This document shows positions 1 through 6,616 of a stretch of DNA of 7,275 bases, piece by piece. Source of the DNA: an uncultured Alphaproteobacteria bacterium (lineage in GTDB: Bacteria; Pseudomonadota; Alphaproteobacteria; Caulobacterales; Parvularculaceae); contig CALAZI010000050.1 of NCBI GenBank assembly GCA_937895955.1, forward strand, positions 1-7,275, written 5' to 3'. The position numbers and the translations under genes are program-made. The notes under the pieces were generated by a model. That model did not search any database. It saw nothing but the letters and a program-made list of their open reading frames with translations, and was not told where the DNA came from. The first letter of the stretch is position 1. Every line of letters begins with the position of its first letter.

Positions 1-370
1 CGTCGTCCTGTACAACCTTGGTCTCTAGGCTCAAGGTCGCGTAGTGGCGCAGATACCCTTCCGTCCACGCGACCTCGCCCTGCGCCTCCGGCAGCGGCTT
101 TCCCTGCTCAGCGGTCAAAAGGCCGGCGAGTTCGGCCGCATTGTCGCGTACGACATCGGCGATTTTCGAAACGATCGCCTGACGTTTCTCAATCGGCGTC
201 TTCGCCCAGGCCGGAAACGCCGCCTTCGCCGCGGCGATCGCGGCTTCCGCCTGTTTTTGCGAGGCGCGTTCAACTGACGCAAACACCTCTTCCGTCGCCG
301 GATTGACCACTTTCAACTTGGCGTCGCCGTCGACCAGCTTGCCGCCGATCAGCATCGGATAATCGCTCAT
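1..370 (-). CDS. Aldehyde dehydrogenase, N-terminal part (cut by window edge)
   Basis: This is the first 123 residues of an NAD(P)-dependent aldehyde dehydrogenase, running off the window at position 1. It opens MSDYPMLIGGKLVDGD and continues with VVNPATEEVFASV, an Ala-rich helix with FPAWAKTPIEKRQ, and LLTAEQGKPLPEAQGEV. These are the standard N-terminal landmarks of the ALDH superfamily (IGG/NPAT, the PAW..P...R helix and the EQGKP.EA.GEV segment). The catalytic Cys and Glu and the NAD-binding loop lie beyond the edge, so activity cannot be judged. GAGGAG at 377-382 sits 6 bases before the ATG and fixes the start. No signal peptide is seen, so it should be cytosolic. It follows the CoA synthetase by 21 bases. 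Downstream of an amine dehydrogenase, the natural role is oxidising the released arylacetaldehyde to an arylacetate. The exact substrate is inferred from context only. Confidence 0.9.
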   Translation of the reverse strand, partial: MSDYPMLIGGKLVDGDAKLKVVNPATEEVFASVERASQKQAEAAIAAAKAAFPAWAKTPIEKRQAIVSKIADVVRDNAAELAGLLTAEQGKPLPEAQGEVAWTEGYLRHYATLSLETKVVQDD

Positions 371-376
371 GACTTT

Positions 377-382
377 CTCCTC
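377..382 (-). promoter_or_regulatory. Ribosome binding site of the aldehyde dehydrogenase
   Basis: GAGGAG on the minus strand lies 6 bases upstream of the ATG at 368-370, inside the 21-base gap after the CoA synthetase stop. It is a strong Shine-Dalgarno sequence that fixes the start. No terminator or promoter fits in this gap, so the two genes are co-transcribed. Confidence 0.7.
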
Positions 383-391
383 ACCTTTTTC

Positions 392-2041
392 CTAACTGAC
401 GCGCTGCTTCGGCGGCGATATTTCCGCCGCCATGGCGTCACGCATGACGAATTTTTGAACTTTGCCCGTAACCGTCATCGGAAAATCATCGACGAACCGG
501 ACATAACGCGGGATCTTGTAATGCGCGATCTGTCCTTTGCAGAACGCGCGGATTTCCTCCTCGACAACCGCCTCGCCGACGCGCAACCTGATCCACGCGC
601 AGACTTCCTCGCCGTATTTTTCGTCCGGCACGCCGAAAACCTGAACGTCCTGCACGGCGGGATGCCGGTACAAAAACTCCTCAATCTCGCGAGGATAGAC
701 GTTTTCGCCGCCACGAATAATCATATCCTTGACGCGGCCGGTGATGCGGCAATAGCCGTCCTCATCCATGACGGCGAGATCGCCGGTGCGCATCCATCCG
801 CCCTCGTCTATCGCTTCCTCGGTTTTCCCGGGATCGCCCCAATAGCCGCGCATCACGGAATAACCGCGCGTCAGCAATTCGCCCTGAACGCCGCGCTCGA
901 CGGTCTTGCCGTCGACGTCGATTATCTTCACCTCGACATAGGGATGAATTGAGCCGACCGTCGTCACGCGCTTTTCAAGATCGTCATCGGGCATCGACTG
1001 AAAACTGACAGGGCTCGTTTCCGTCATCCCGTAACAGATCGTCACATCCTTCATATGCATATCGGAAATGACGCGCCGCATGATCGGCTCGGGGCACGGC
1101 GCGCCGGCCATCACGCCAGTTCTCAGGCTTGAGAGGTCGCGCCCTTTGAAAGTCGGATGATCAAGTTCCGCGATGAACATCGTCGGCACCCCGTAAAGCG
1201 CCGTGCAACGCTCCCGCTCAACGGCGTCAAGAACGCTTTCAGGATCGAACGCTTCATCCGGGAACACCATCGCTGCGCCGTGGGTCACGCAGCCGAGAAC
1301 GCCCATCACCATGCCGAAGCAATGATAGAGGGGCACGGGAATGCACAGTCTGTCTTCTTCGGTGAATTGCTGGCGCGCAGCGACGAAACGGCCGTTATTG
1401 ACGATGTTGTGATGGGTGAGCGTCGCGCCTTTCGGGAAGCCCGTCGTGCCGCTGGTGAACTGGATGTTGATCGGATCGTCCGGCGAGAGACCCGCGCCGA
1501 TCTCGCGGACGCGCGCGCGCAGATCGTCTGTCGCCAGAGCGCTCACCGCTTTGAACAGCTTGAATCCCTCTATCGGCTCGTTGGCGATCACGATCGCCTC
1601 CTCAAGGTGCGGCAGTTTCTCCGCGCCGAGAGACCTTACCATGCCGACATAGTCGCTCGTCTTGAACGATTTGGCGAGAATGAGCGCCCGCGCCCCGACC
1701 TTGTTCAGGACATATTCAAGTTCCGCCGTGCGATAGGCGGGATTGATGTTGACGAGGATCAGCCCGAGCCGGGCGGTCGCAAATTGGGCGATCACCCATT
1801 CGGCGTTATTCGGCGACCAGATGCCGATGCGATCGCCGCGGCTCAGCCCCAAGGCAAGCAAGCCCGCGGCGAAATCGTCAACCGCGGCTGAAAATCCGGC
1901 GTAACTGAGGCGAATATTCTGATGACGGACAATGAGCGCAGGCCGCTCGGCGAATCGTTCAGCCGCCGCGTCGAGCGCTCCTCCGATCGTCTGATATATC
2001 AGCGGCGCGTCAGAAACGCCGCAGACATAACTTTCCGCCAT
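392..2041 (-). CDS. AMP-forming acyl/aryl-CoA synthetase (ANL superfamily)
   Basis: This enzyme adenylates a carboxylate with ATP and transfers it to CoA. From the chosen Met it has 549 residues, normal for the family. The AMP-binding P-loop TSGTTGFPKG is at about 196-205, the A5 motif YGMTETSP at 337-344, and TGD at 419-421. The hinge and A8 segment GRVKDMIIRGGENVYPREIE begins near 435, and the catalytic Lys is in TGKVQKF (Lys527). No signal peptide is seen. It resembles the medium-chain acyl-CoA synthetase (ACSF2-like) group more than phenylacetate-CoA ligase PaaK. An in-frame ATG at 2092 would add 17 residues, but those are poorly protein-like and are partly encoded by a perfect hairpin. 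MAESYVCGVSDAPL is the more typical N-terminus, although its Shine-Dalgarno sequence is weak. It lies between the TonB receptor and the aldehyde dehydrogenase, which suggests it activates the acid made from the amine. The substrate is inferred. Confidence 0.92.
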   Translation of the reverse strand: MAESYVCGVSDAPLIYQTIGGALDAAAERFAERPALIVRHQNIRLSYAGFSAAVDDFAAGLLALGLSRGDRIGIWSPNNAEWVIAQFATARLGLILVNINPAYRTAELEYVLNKVGARALILAKSFKTSDYVGMVRSLGAEKLPHLEEAIVIANEPIEGFKLFKAVSALATDDLRARVREIGAGLSPDDPINIQFTSGTTGFPKGATLTHHNIVNNGRFVAARQQFTEEDRLCIPVPLYHCFGMVMGVLGCVTHGAAMVFPDEAFDPESVLDAVERERCTALYGVPTMFIAELDHPTFKGRDLSSLRTGVMAGAPCPEPIMRRVISDMHMKDVTICYGMTETSPVSFQSMPDDDLEKRVTTVGSIHPYVEVKIIDVDGKTVERGVQGELLTRGYSVMRGYWGDPGKTEEAIDEGGWMRTGDLAVMDEDGYCRITGRVKDMIIRGGENVYPREIEEFLYRHPAVQDVQVFGVPDEKYGEEVCAWIRLRVGEAVVEEEIRAFCKGQIAHYKIPRYVRFVDDFPMTVTGKVQKFVMRDAMAAEISPPKQRVS

Positions 2042-2062
2042 CAATCCCACTTCCACGCTGTC

Positions 2063-2086
2063 GCGGGCGGCGCAAAGGCCGCCCGC
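2063..2086 (-). repeat. Perfect GC-rich inverted repeat in the receptor-synthetase intergenic gap
   Basis: GCGGGCGGC (2063-2071) and its exact reverse complement GCCGCCCGC (2078-2086) are separated by a 6-base loop. They form a 9-bp stem made only of G-C pairs. It starts 24 bases after the TonB receptor stop codon and ends 21 bases before the preferred synthetase ATG. No T-run follows on the minus strand, so it is not a classic intrinsic terminator. Likelier roles are a 3' mRNA stabiliser for the receptor message or a partial attenuator that sets receptor and enzyme levels apart. The structure is seen directly, while the role is inferred. Confidence 0.6.
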
Positions 2087-2110
2087 ATTCATTCCGAGCG
2101 CAACGTCGGT

Positions 2111-4435
2111 TTAGAACGTCACGTTCATATTGACGCCCCACATCCGCGGACGTCCGTAATATTGCTCGACGAGGCCGAAGAGGCCGCCATTCGTGAGGTT
2201 GCCCGAAAGGTCAAACGTCTGAACGATGTATTCCCGATCGAACATGTTCTGGACGAAGCCGCGAACGCTGAAATTCTCGTTCGGAGCGATCCATGTGACC
2301 GAGGCGTTGCCGATAAAGTACGCGCCTTGCCGCGAAGCGCGGAAATTCGTCAGCGCAAAGAAATGCTCGGAACGGTATTGGCCGTCCGTCTGCAAGGCGA
2401 TGCTGCCTGCGTCGCCGATCCCGAACTCATAACGCAGAAGCGCGTTCAGGTTCCATTTCGGCGTTTGCACCGGGCGTTGCGTGCCGCCGGGAATGATCGC
2501 CGACAGGGTGATCGGCGTCGGATTCATCGGGTCAGTGATGTTGTCGATGACCGTCGCATCCTGCGTCACGCCCGGGATGTTCGTCACTTCAGCGTCCGTG
2601 AAGCCGAGCCCGAAATGGTAATCAAGGCCTTTCGCCGCCGCCCCCTGGAATTCAACCTCAAAGCCCTTGTTTTTGCAGTCGGCATTGAGGGTGAAGGTGT
2701 CGAGCCCCAGGATCGAGAACGCCTGGCAGTTCTTGTAGTCATAATAATAGCCGGAGGCGTTCAGACGCGCGCGGCCGAGATCGAACTTAACGCCGACTTC
2801 GTAGGCGTCGAGCTTTTCGGGATCATATGTCATGAATTCCCGCGAAATGAAGATCGGCGACGGCAGAAGCGGCGCGTTATAACCGCCGCTTTTCACGCCG
2901 CGGTTCCAGCTCGCATAGGCGAGAACGCCGTCGGAGGGCGTCCAGTTCAACTGGGCGCGCGCCGCCAAATTCGTGTCTTTCCTGCTGTCGATGAACGTCG
3001 GGAAAGCGGGACCGATATCGACAATGCGCGGATCAAGCCCGCTTGAGATGTCTTCGGGGAAGAGCGACGCGAAGTCGTCATAAGCGTAGTCTTTTTTCTC
3101 GCTGATATAGCGAACGCCGCCGATCAACGTGAACTGGTCGCTCAGCGCATAATCAAACTGGCCGAACAGGGACCATGATTTCGTATCGAGCGAGTACGGG
3201 TTGCGAACGCCGTTAAAGCCCGCCACGTCGACCGGCCCGAAGAGCGCGGCGAAGAGATCCGTCGCCTTGCCGCCGTTTGAATCGTTGATATCGATATCGA
3301 GGTAATAGAAACCAAGGACCCACTTCAATTTTTCCGCCTCGCCGGCGAGCCGCAGTTCCTGCGAGAACTGATCGGCGTCGGTCGTCAGGAAAAAGTTGAA
3401 ATAATTCGCCGGCGAAGCGTCCGAATCTTCCATGTAGTCGCGCTCGACCGATTGAAAGTCCGTGATGCTGGTCAATTCGCCGACGCCGACATTCCAGTCG
3501 ATGCGTCCGGAATAGCCTTTTGTTTTTGTCTTGTTTTGGCCGGTGAAATCATAATCGCCGGCGTAGACGTCGCCGTCGAGATCGACATAGCCGCCGATAT
3601 CGTCATTGGGAACGCCCGGCGTATAATCCCCGGTCGGCAAAATCGCCGAAGCGTATTCAAAGAAGCCGGTGCGGATATTCTGATAGCCGTAGCGCGCATT
3701 CAACAAGACATCGAAATCGTCATTGGGCTGAAAACGCAGCTGGATGCGACCCGCCGATTCGTTCGCATTGTTGAGATCGCGGTCCGGCGACAACCTGTTC
3801 GTCACATAACCGTCGCCCTGATGCGTCGCGAGCGAAACGCGCGCAGACAGGGAATCGGTCAGGGGAACATTGACCGCGCCTTGCGCTTTCCAGCGTTGAA
3901 AGCTGCCATAGGTGATGTTGCCGTAGCCGTTAAACCCGTCCGCTGTCGGCTTGACTGTCAGATAATGAACCAGACCGCCGGTGGCGTTGCGGCCGAACAG
4001 CGTTCCTTGCGGCCCGCGAAGTATTTCGACGCGATCAACGTCGAACAGCAGGAAACCTGCGCCCGACATTTGCGAGATATAGGTTTCGTCAACATAGATC
4101 GCGACCGGACTTTCGACGTTCGAGGTGAAATCGTTATTGGCGACGCCGCGAATCCCGACGGCGTAGTTGGCTTCGCCGTTCGGCTGCAGCGTTGCGACGC
4201 CCGCCGCGAGTGCCGTCACTTCCTGCGCGTTCGTGTAGCCGAGCGATTCCATCTGCTCGCCCGACAACGTCGTGATCGAGATGCCGACATCCTGGGCGCT
4301 TTCTTCGCGTTTCTGCGCGGTGACGACGACCTCATCGTCGAAAACGCCTTGCGCCGCCGCCCCTTGCGCCGCCGTCAATCCGATTGTCGCCGCCGCTCCA
4401 AAGAGCGCCGTCTTGCCTTTCCAGTTCATCGCCAT
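2111..4435 (-). CDS. TonB-dependent outer-membrane receptor
   Basis: A 774-residue outer-membrane active transporter, full length for the family. A signal peptide covers roughly residues 1-29 (basic start, Ala-rich core, cleavage near GAAAQG). A TonB-box-like DEVVVTA follows at 34-40. The plug runs from about 45 to 160 and includes VGIRGV (93-98), FDVDRVEILRGPQGTLFGRN (131-150) and ATGG (151-154). The rest is a 22-stranded-barrel type sequence, with the typical barrel segments WSLFGQFDYALSDQFTLIGG and ARAQLNWTPSDGVLAYASW, and it ends PRMWGVNMNVTF with the C-terminal Phe required for BAM insertion. GGGAGG 5 bases before the ATG supports this start. It begins 27 bases after the second cytochrome gene, so it is probably co-transcribed with the amine dehydrogenase genes. 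No N-terminal FecA-type signalling domain is seen. The ligand is unknown. Position suggests an amine, an amine-containing compound or a metal needed by the pathway. Confidence 0.95.
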   Translation of the reverse strand: MAMNWKGKTALFGAAATIGLTAAQGAAAQGVFDDEVVVTAQKREESAQDVGISITTLSGEQMESLGYTNAQEVTALAAGVATLQPNGEANYAVGIRGVANNDFTSNVESPVAIYVDETYISQMSGAGFLLFDVDRVEILRGPQGTLFGRNATGGLVHYLTVKPTADGFNGYGNITYGSFQRWKAQGAVNVPLTDSLSARVSLATHQGDGYVTNRLSPDRDLNNANESAGRIQLRFQPNDDFDVLLNARYGYQNIRTGFFEYASAILPTGDYTPGVPNDDIGGYVDLDGDVYAGDYDFTGQNKTKTKGYSGRIDWNVGVGELTSITDFQSVERDYMEDSDASPANYFNFFLTTDADQFSQELRLAGEAEKLKWVLGFYYLDIDINDSNGGKATDLFAALFGPVDVAGFNGVRNPYSLDTKSWSLFGQFDYALSDQFTLIGGVRYISEKKDYAYDDFASLFPEDISSGLDPRIVDIGPAFPTFIDSRKDTNLAARAQLNWTPSDGVLAYASWNRGVKSGGYNAPLLPSPIFISREFMTYDPEKLDAYEVGVKFDLGRARLNASGYYYDYKNCQAFSILGLDTFTLNADCKNKGFEVEFQGAAAKGLDYHFGLGFTDAEVTNIPGVTQDATVIDNITDPMNPTPITLSAIIPGGTQRPVQTPKWNLNALLRYEFGIGDAGSIALQTDGQYRSEHFFALTNFRASRQGAYFIGNASVTWIAPNENFSVRGFVQNMFDREYIVQTFDLSGNLTNGGLFGLVEQYYGRPRMWGVNMNVTF

Positions 4436-4440
4436 AGTTC

Positions 4441-4446
4441 CCTCCC
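4441..4446 (-). promoter_or_regulatory. Ribosome binding site of the TonB receptor
   Basis: GGGAGG on the minus strand is 5 bases from the ATG at 4433-4435 and 11 from a second in-frame ATG two codons later, so the first ATG is preferred. It sits in the 27-base gap after the second cytochrome, the first gene junction in the run that is not overlapping or nearly so. No promoter-like element was recognised in this short gap. Confidence 0.65.
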
Positions 4447-4462
4447 TAGATTTTACTATTCG

Positions 4463-4909
4463 TCAATTGCCGCCGCCGGACGCCTTGCCGCCGGCGAATT
4501 TCCCCCGCAACGTTTCGCGCATGACGGCGGCCTCGCTGACGAGAGGCTGCGCGCGACCCGAAGCAACTTCGCCCGCCGTGAACGGAGTGAAATCCGCCGG
4601 CAGGTGCTCTTTGTCGAAAGTTTCAAGCGTCCAGTTCAACAACTCGGCGAGCTGCTCATCGGACATTCCAGCGTTTGCGACGCCCGGCACGCGAATCAGA
4701 TATTCGCGTCCGTCCTCGACCGTGAGAAATCGCGCCACTTCACCGGCCATGCTCGGCGCGCCGTTCGCGCTGCCTGTCGCGTCCGCCTGATGACAGCCCT
4801 GACAGCTCAACATCCAGTTCATTTTCGCGCGCTGAACATTTGCGACGCCGGGGATTTCCTCGGCCGCGGCGGCCGTTGAAAGAAGGAGGAGAACGCCCAC
4901 GATTCTCAC
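4463..4909 (-). CDS. Exported small cytochrome c, second of a tandem pair
   Basis: A 148-residue periplasmic monohaem cytochrome c. A short signal peptide (MRIVGVLLLLSTAAAA, cleavage near residue 16) precedes one haem-attachment motif, CQGCH at 36-40, in the context AKMNWMLSCQGCHQADATGS. A conserved-looking segment GREYLIRVPGVANAGMSDEQLAELLNW (68-93) forms the last core helix, followed by a tail PADFTPFTAGEVASGR. The usual Met-Pro ligand loop is absent. Met82 at the helix start is the best sixth-ligand candidate, with Met54 less likely. The start is GTG, and its GTGA overlaps the stop of the preceding cytochrome by 4 bases, implying translational coupling. It probably passes electrons from amine dehydrogenase or its partner cytochrome toward a terminal oxidase. 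It shares its tail motif with the neighbouring cytochrome, so the two look like diverged paralogues. Partner assignment is inference. Confidence 0.88.
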   Translation of the reverse strand: MRIVGVLLLLSTAAAAEEIPGVANVQRAKMNWMLSCQGCHQADATGSANGAPSMAGEVARFLTVEDGREYLIRVPGVANAGMSDEQLAELLNWTLETFDKEHLPADFTPFTAGEVASGRAQPLVSEAAVMRETLRGKFAGGKASGGGN

Positions 4910-5430
4910 TTTTCCGATCCGCCCCTTGAAACGTTTTCGGGCATCGCCTCTTCGCCGACAGCTTCCATCGCCGCCGTCCGGATCGCATGAACGCTGTTCG
5001 GCGTCGCGCCCTTGTAACGCGAGCGAATTTCAGCGACTTCTTCGGCCGTAAATTTGTCGGCCGGCGCATCGATCGCCGCGCTCGACGCCGGCATCGCGGC
5101 GGCGTAGTTCAAGATTGCGGCGACATCGGCGTCGCCGAGACCGGACTGCGCCGGCATGAAGCCGCGGATCTTGGCGCCGTCGATGTCGATTTCACCCATG
5201 ACGCCCGCCGTGACGGCCATGACGAGATAATCGCGACCCGGCGCATGTTGCGCGACGGCGTTGACGTGACCGGCGAGCGCCGGAAAAGCGCCCGGCACGC
5301 CCGCGCCGTTCGGCAAATGACAGGCCGCGCAACGCTGGTAGAGCTTTGCGCCATCCGGCGACGTCTCCGCCGCCGCGCCGAAAAACGGCGCTGCTGACAA
5401 GACCGCAGCAATGGCGGCGAGATTGCGCAT
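4906..5430 (-). CDS. Exported monohaem class I cytochrome c, first of a tandem pair
   Basis: A 174-residue periplasmic cytochrome c. The signal peptide is MRNLAAIAAVLSAAPFFGAAA, about 21 residues. The haem motif CAACH is at 34-38, preceded by GAKLYQR and followed by LPNGAGVPGAFPALAGH. The sixth ligand is very likely Met92 in GFMPAQ, and DADVAAILNYAAAM is the C-terminal core helix. A charged tail with FTAEEVAEIRSR follows. Its ATG at 5430 overlaps the aauA stop as TGATG. The reading frame stays open upstream to 5517, but that extension lies inside aauA and would bury the signal peptide, so it was rejected as a start. The Alcaligenes faecalis aau cluster also has a small periplasmic monohaem cytochrome gene (orf-2) right after aauA, so this is probably its positional counterpart. 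The likely role is accepting electrons from the TTQ enzyme, alone or via azurin. Confidence 0.9.
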   Translation of the reverse strand: MRNLAAIAAVLSAAPFFGAAAETSPDGAKLYQRCAACHLPNGAGVPGAFPALAGHVNAVAQHAPGRDYLVMAVTAGVMGEIDIDGAKIRGFMPAQSGLGDADVAAILNYAAAMPASSAAIDAPADKFTAEEVAEIRSRYKGATPNSVHAIRTAAMEAVGEEAMPENVSRGGSEK

Positions 5431-5993
5431 CAACCCCGCCCTTCTTCCTTCAAGGCGACGCCGATGATGACGGCGGTTGAACAGGTGTAAGCCGCCGTCG
5501 ACGTGCCGAGACACCAATTGATGTCGTTATTAAGCTGCGGGCGCGTCATGGGGCGCTCGCCTTCATTGCGATTGCAGAGGCATCGGCCGCATGCCGGCTT
5601 TCCGCAGCAATCATTATACGAAATGATGTAATTGACGCCGTCAGCCGGGTTCGCGCAGGTGCCGATCCAGGTTATCGGCGACATTTCGGTGCCGGGCGGG
5701 CAGGCGCTCGCCGTACCGCCGCAGCAACTGCATAAAAATCCGTCGATACCGCAATAACGCCAGTAATCGCAGCTCGCCGGATCGCCCGGATCCATCGGAT
5801 CGCCGGTCGATTGCGGCGTAACGCCGTCATAACCCGACCCGCCCGGCGGGCTTGATGCGCGCGCCACCGGAAGGGCCGGAAACATCGCGCCGCCGGTGAT
5901 AAGGCCGCCGATCGTCGCCAGAACGCCGCGCCTTGAGTTCCTTCGCGCAAGGCCGCGCGCCAATCCCTCGCCCAGTTTGTCGATTTCTTTCAT
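5430..5993 (-). CDS. aauA: Aromatic amine dehydrogenase light (beta) chain, TTQ subunit
   Basis: A 187-residue precursor of the catalytic subunit that oxidatively deaminates primary amines in the periplasm using tryptophan tryptophylquinone. A long twin-arginine-like leader (NSRRGVLATIGG near 19-30, cleavage about ARA/SS at 46-47) precedes a Gly/Pro/Asp-rich linker. The mature domain has 14 cysteines, starting at CDYWRYC (75-81), with CSCCGG (88-93), DCCGKPACGRCLC (128-140), and Cys161 and Cys171. TTQ tryptophans are Trp109 (ITWIGTC) and Trp160 (NDINWC), 51 apart as in methylamine dehydrogenase, and Asp128 is the proton-accepting base. DGFLCSCCGG and CCGKPACGRC match aromatic rather than methylamine dehydrogenase, which lacks the extra Cys pair. 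Residues 169 and 172 are Tyr and Ser, where the A. faecalis enzyme has Phe and Thr as I recall. The ATG overlaps the aauD stop as ATGA. In databases it may appear under mauA or a methylamine dehydrogenase light-chain name. Confidence 0.95.
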   Translation of the reverse strand: MKEIDKLGEGLARGLARRNSRRGVLATIGGLITGGAMFPALPVARASSPPGGSGYDGVTPQSTGDPMDPGDPASCDYWRYCGIDGFLCSCCGGTASACPPGTEMSPITWIGTCANPADGVNYIISYNDCCGKPACGRCLCNRNEGERPMTRPQLNNDINWCLGTSTAAYTCSTAVIIGVALKEEGRG

Positions 5994-6616
5994 GCGCCGA
6001 CCCTTTGCTGGTGTTCATGAACGGCGCCTGCTCGCCGCGCCGCGAATTCCTGAAGCGAGGCGACGCCGCGCTCTTTCGCTTCAAAGAGGCTTTCAAGATG
6101 CTCCCGGCTGTTCACCAGGCCCATGCCGGCGATCTTCGCGTCCCCGTCAACGAGAACAGCATAGGGGAGCTTGCTGACGCCGAATGAACGACCCAGAATT
6201 TCCGAAAGCACATACGGGTAAGCGTCGAGTTTTTCGCGCTGCTGAAACGCGCGATGCGTTTCAGCGTCGCCGCCGTCGCTCGCCAGCACGACGTCAAGCC
6301 AGTCGCCTTCCGCACGCGCGATGGAACCGACAATCGGCAGAAGCGTCTTGCAGACCGGACAGTCGGGAGACAGGAAGAAGAAAAGGCGGCTCTTTCCTGT
6401 CGCATCGACATCAATCTTGCGGCTGTCCAGCGCGACCAGCGACAGTTCCGGCGCCTTGTCGCCGATTTTCAAACGCTGATTGACGGCGAGCGCGCCGGCG
6501 GGCGCAATGCGCTCGTGCAGAACGCCGATCTGACGCGCAAGGGCGAAACAGACGACGGCGAGCGCCAGCACGAGCGCGCCGAGAATGAATTGCGAAATGA
6601 CCAGCGCGCCAATCAT
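5990..6616 (-). CDS. aauD: Amine dehydrogenase maturation protein, thioredoxin-like (MauD family)
   Basis: A 208-residue membrane-anchored thioredoxin-fold protein. Residues 4-28 form one N-terminal transmembrane helix. The MauD-typical GALAVNQRLKIGDKAPEL (41-58) follows, then the redox motif SPDCPVCKTLLP with Cys86 and Cys89, and the cis-proline loop SKLPYAVLV with Pro151. By MauD precedent it forms or isomerises the many disulfides of the light chain in the periplasm. In Paracoccus, loss of mauD leaves little or no light chain, and in Alcaligenes an aauD insertion abolishes growth on phenylethylamine and tyramine. Its ATG overlaps the aauE stop as TGATG, and its own TGA overlaps the aauA start by 4 bases, so the partner proteins are translated together. 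The light chain it serves here has 14 cysteines. The family call is firm, and aauD rather than mauD rests on the light chain. Confidence 0.92.
   Translation of the reverse strand: MIGALVISQFILGALVLALAVVCFALARQIGVLHERIAPAGALAVNQRLKIGDKAPELSLVALDSRKIDVDATGKSRLFFFLSPDCPVCKTLLPIVGSIARAEGDWLDVVLASDGGDAETHRAFQQREKLDAYPYVLSEILGRSFGVSKLPYAVLVDGDAKIAGMGLVNSREHLESLFEAKERGVASLQEFAARRAGAVHEHQQRVGA

Noticed and set aside
2042..2092. 17-residue N-terminal extension of the CoA synthetase from the ATG at 2092.
   Set aside because: The extension is partly encoded by the perfect hairpin and is not family-like. Met at 2041 gives a typical N-terminus. This is not excluded, as both starts have weak ribosome binding sites.
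1922..3046. Plus-strand open frame of 374 codons opposite the synthetase start and receptor C-terminus.
   Set aside because: The composition is dominated by Arg, Ala and Val with no motif, and it is fully explained as the complement of real genes. The same holds for the plus-strand frames at 455-952, 1157-1891 and 4987-5397.
4474..4496. Short inverted repeat CGCCGG...CCGGCG at the 3' end of the second cytochrome gene, considered as a terminator.
   Set aside because: The 6-bp stem with an 11-base loop lies within coding sequence and has no T-run, and such matches are expected by chance in GCC/GGC-rich DNA.
3452..4879. Long open frame on the plus strand (475 codons) opposite the receptor and second cytochrome.
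   Set aside because: It is antisense to two clearly recognisable genes, is Arg-rich with no recognisable domain, and spans their junction. GC-rich codon use commonly opens such frames.
5431..5517. Upstream in-frame ATG for the first cytochrome.
   Set aside because: It would lie wholly inside aauA and place a His/Arg-rich stretch before an obvious signal peptide. The ATG at 5430 overlaps the aauA stop neatly.
5430..5993. Reading the light chain as methylamine dehydrogenase (mauA) or the quinohemoprotein amine dehydrogenase gamma subunit.
   Set aside because: The extra Cys pair and DGFLCSCCGG fit aromatic amine dehydrogenase. The paired Trp at 109/160 is TTQ, whereas the quinohemoprotein gamma subunit uses a Cys-Trp quinone with thioether cross-links and a different fold.
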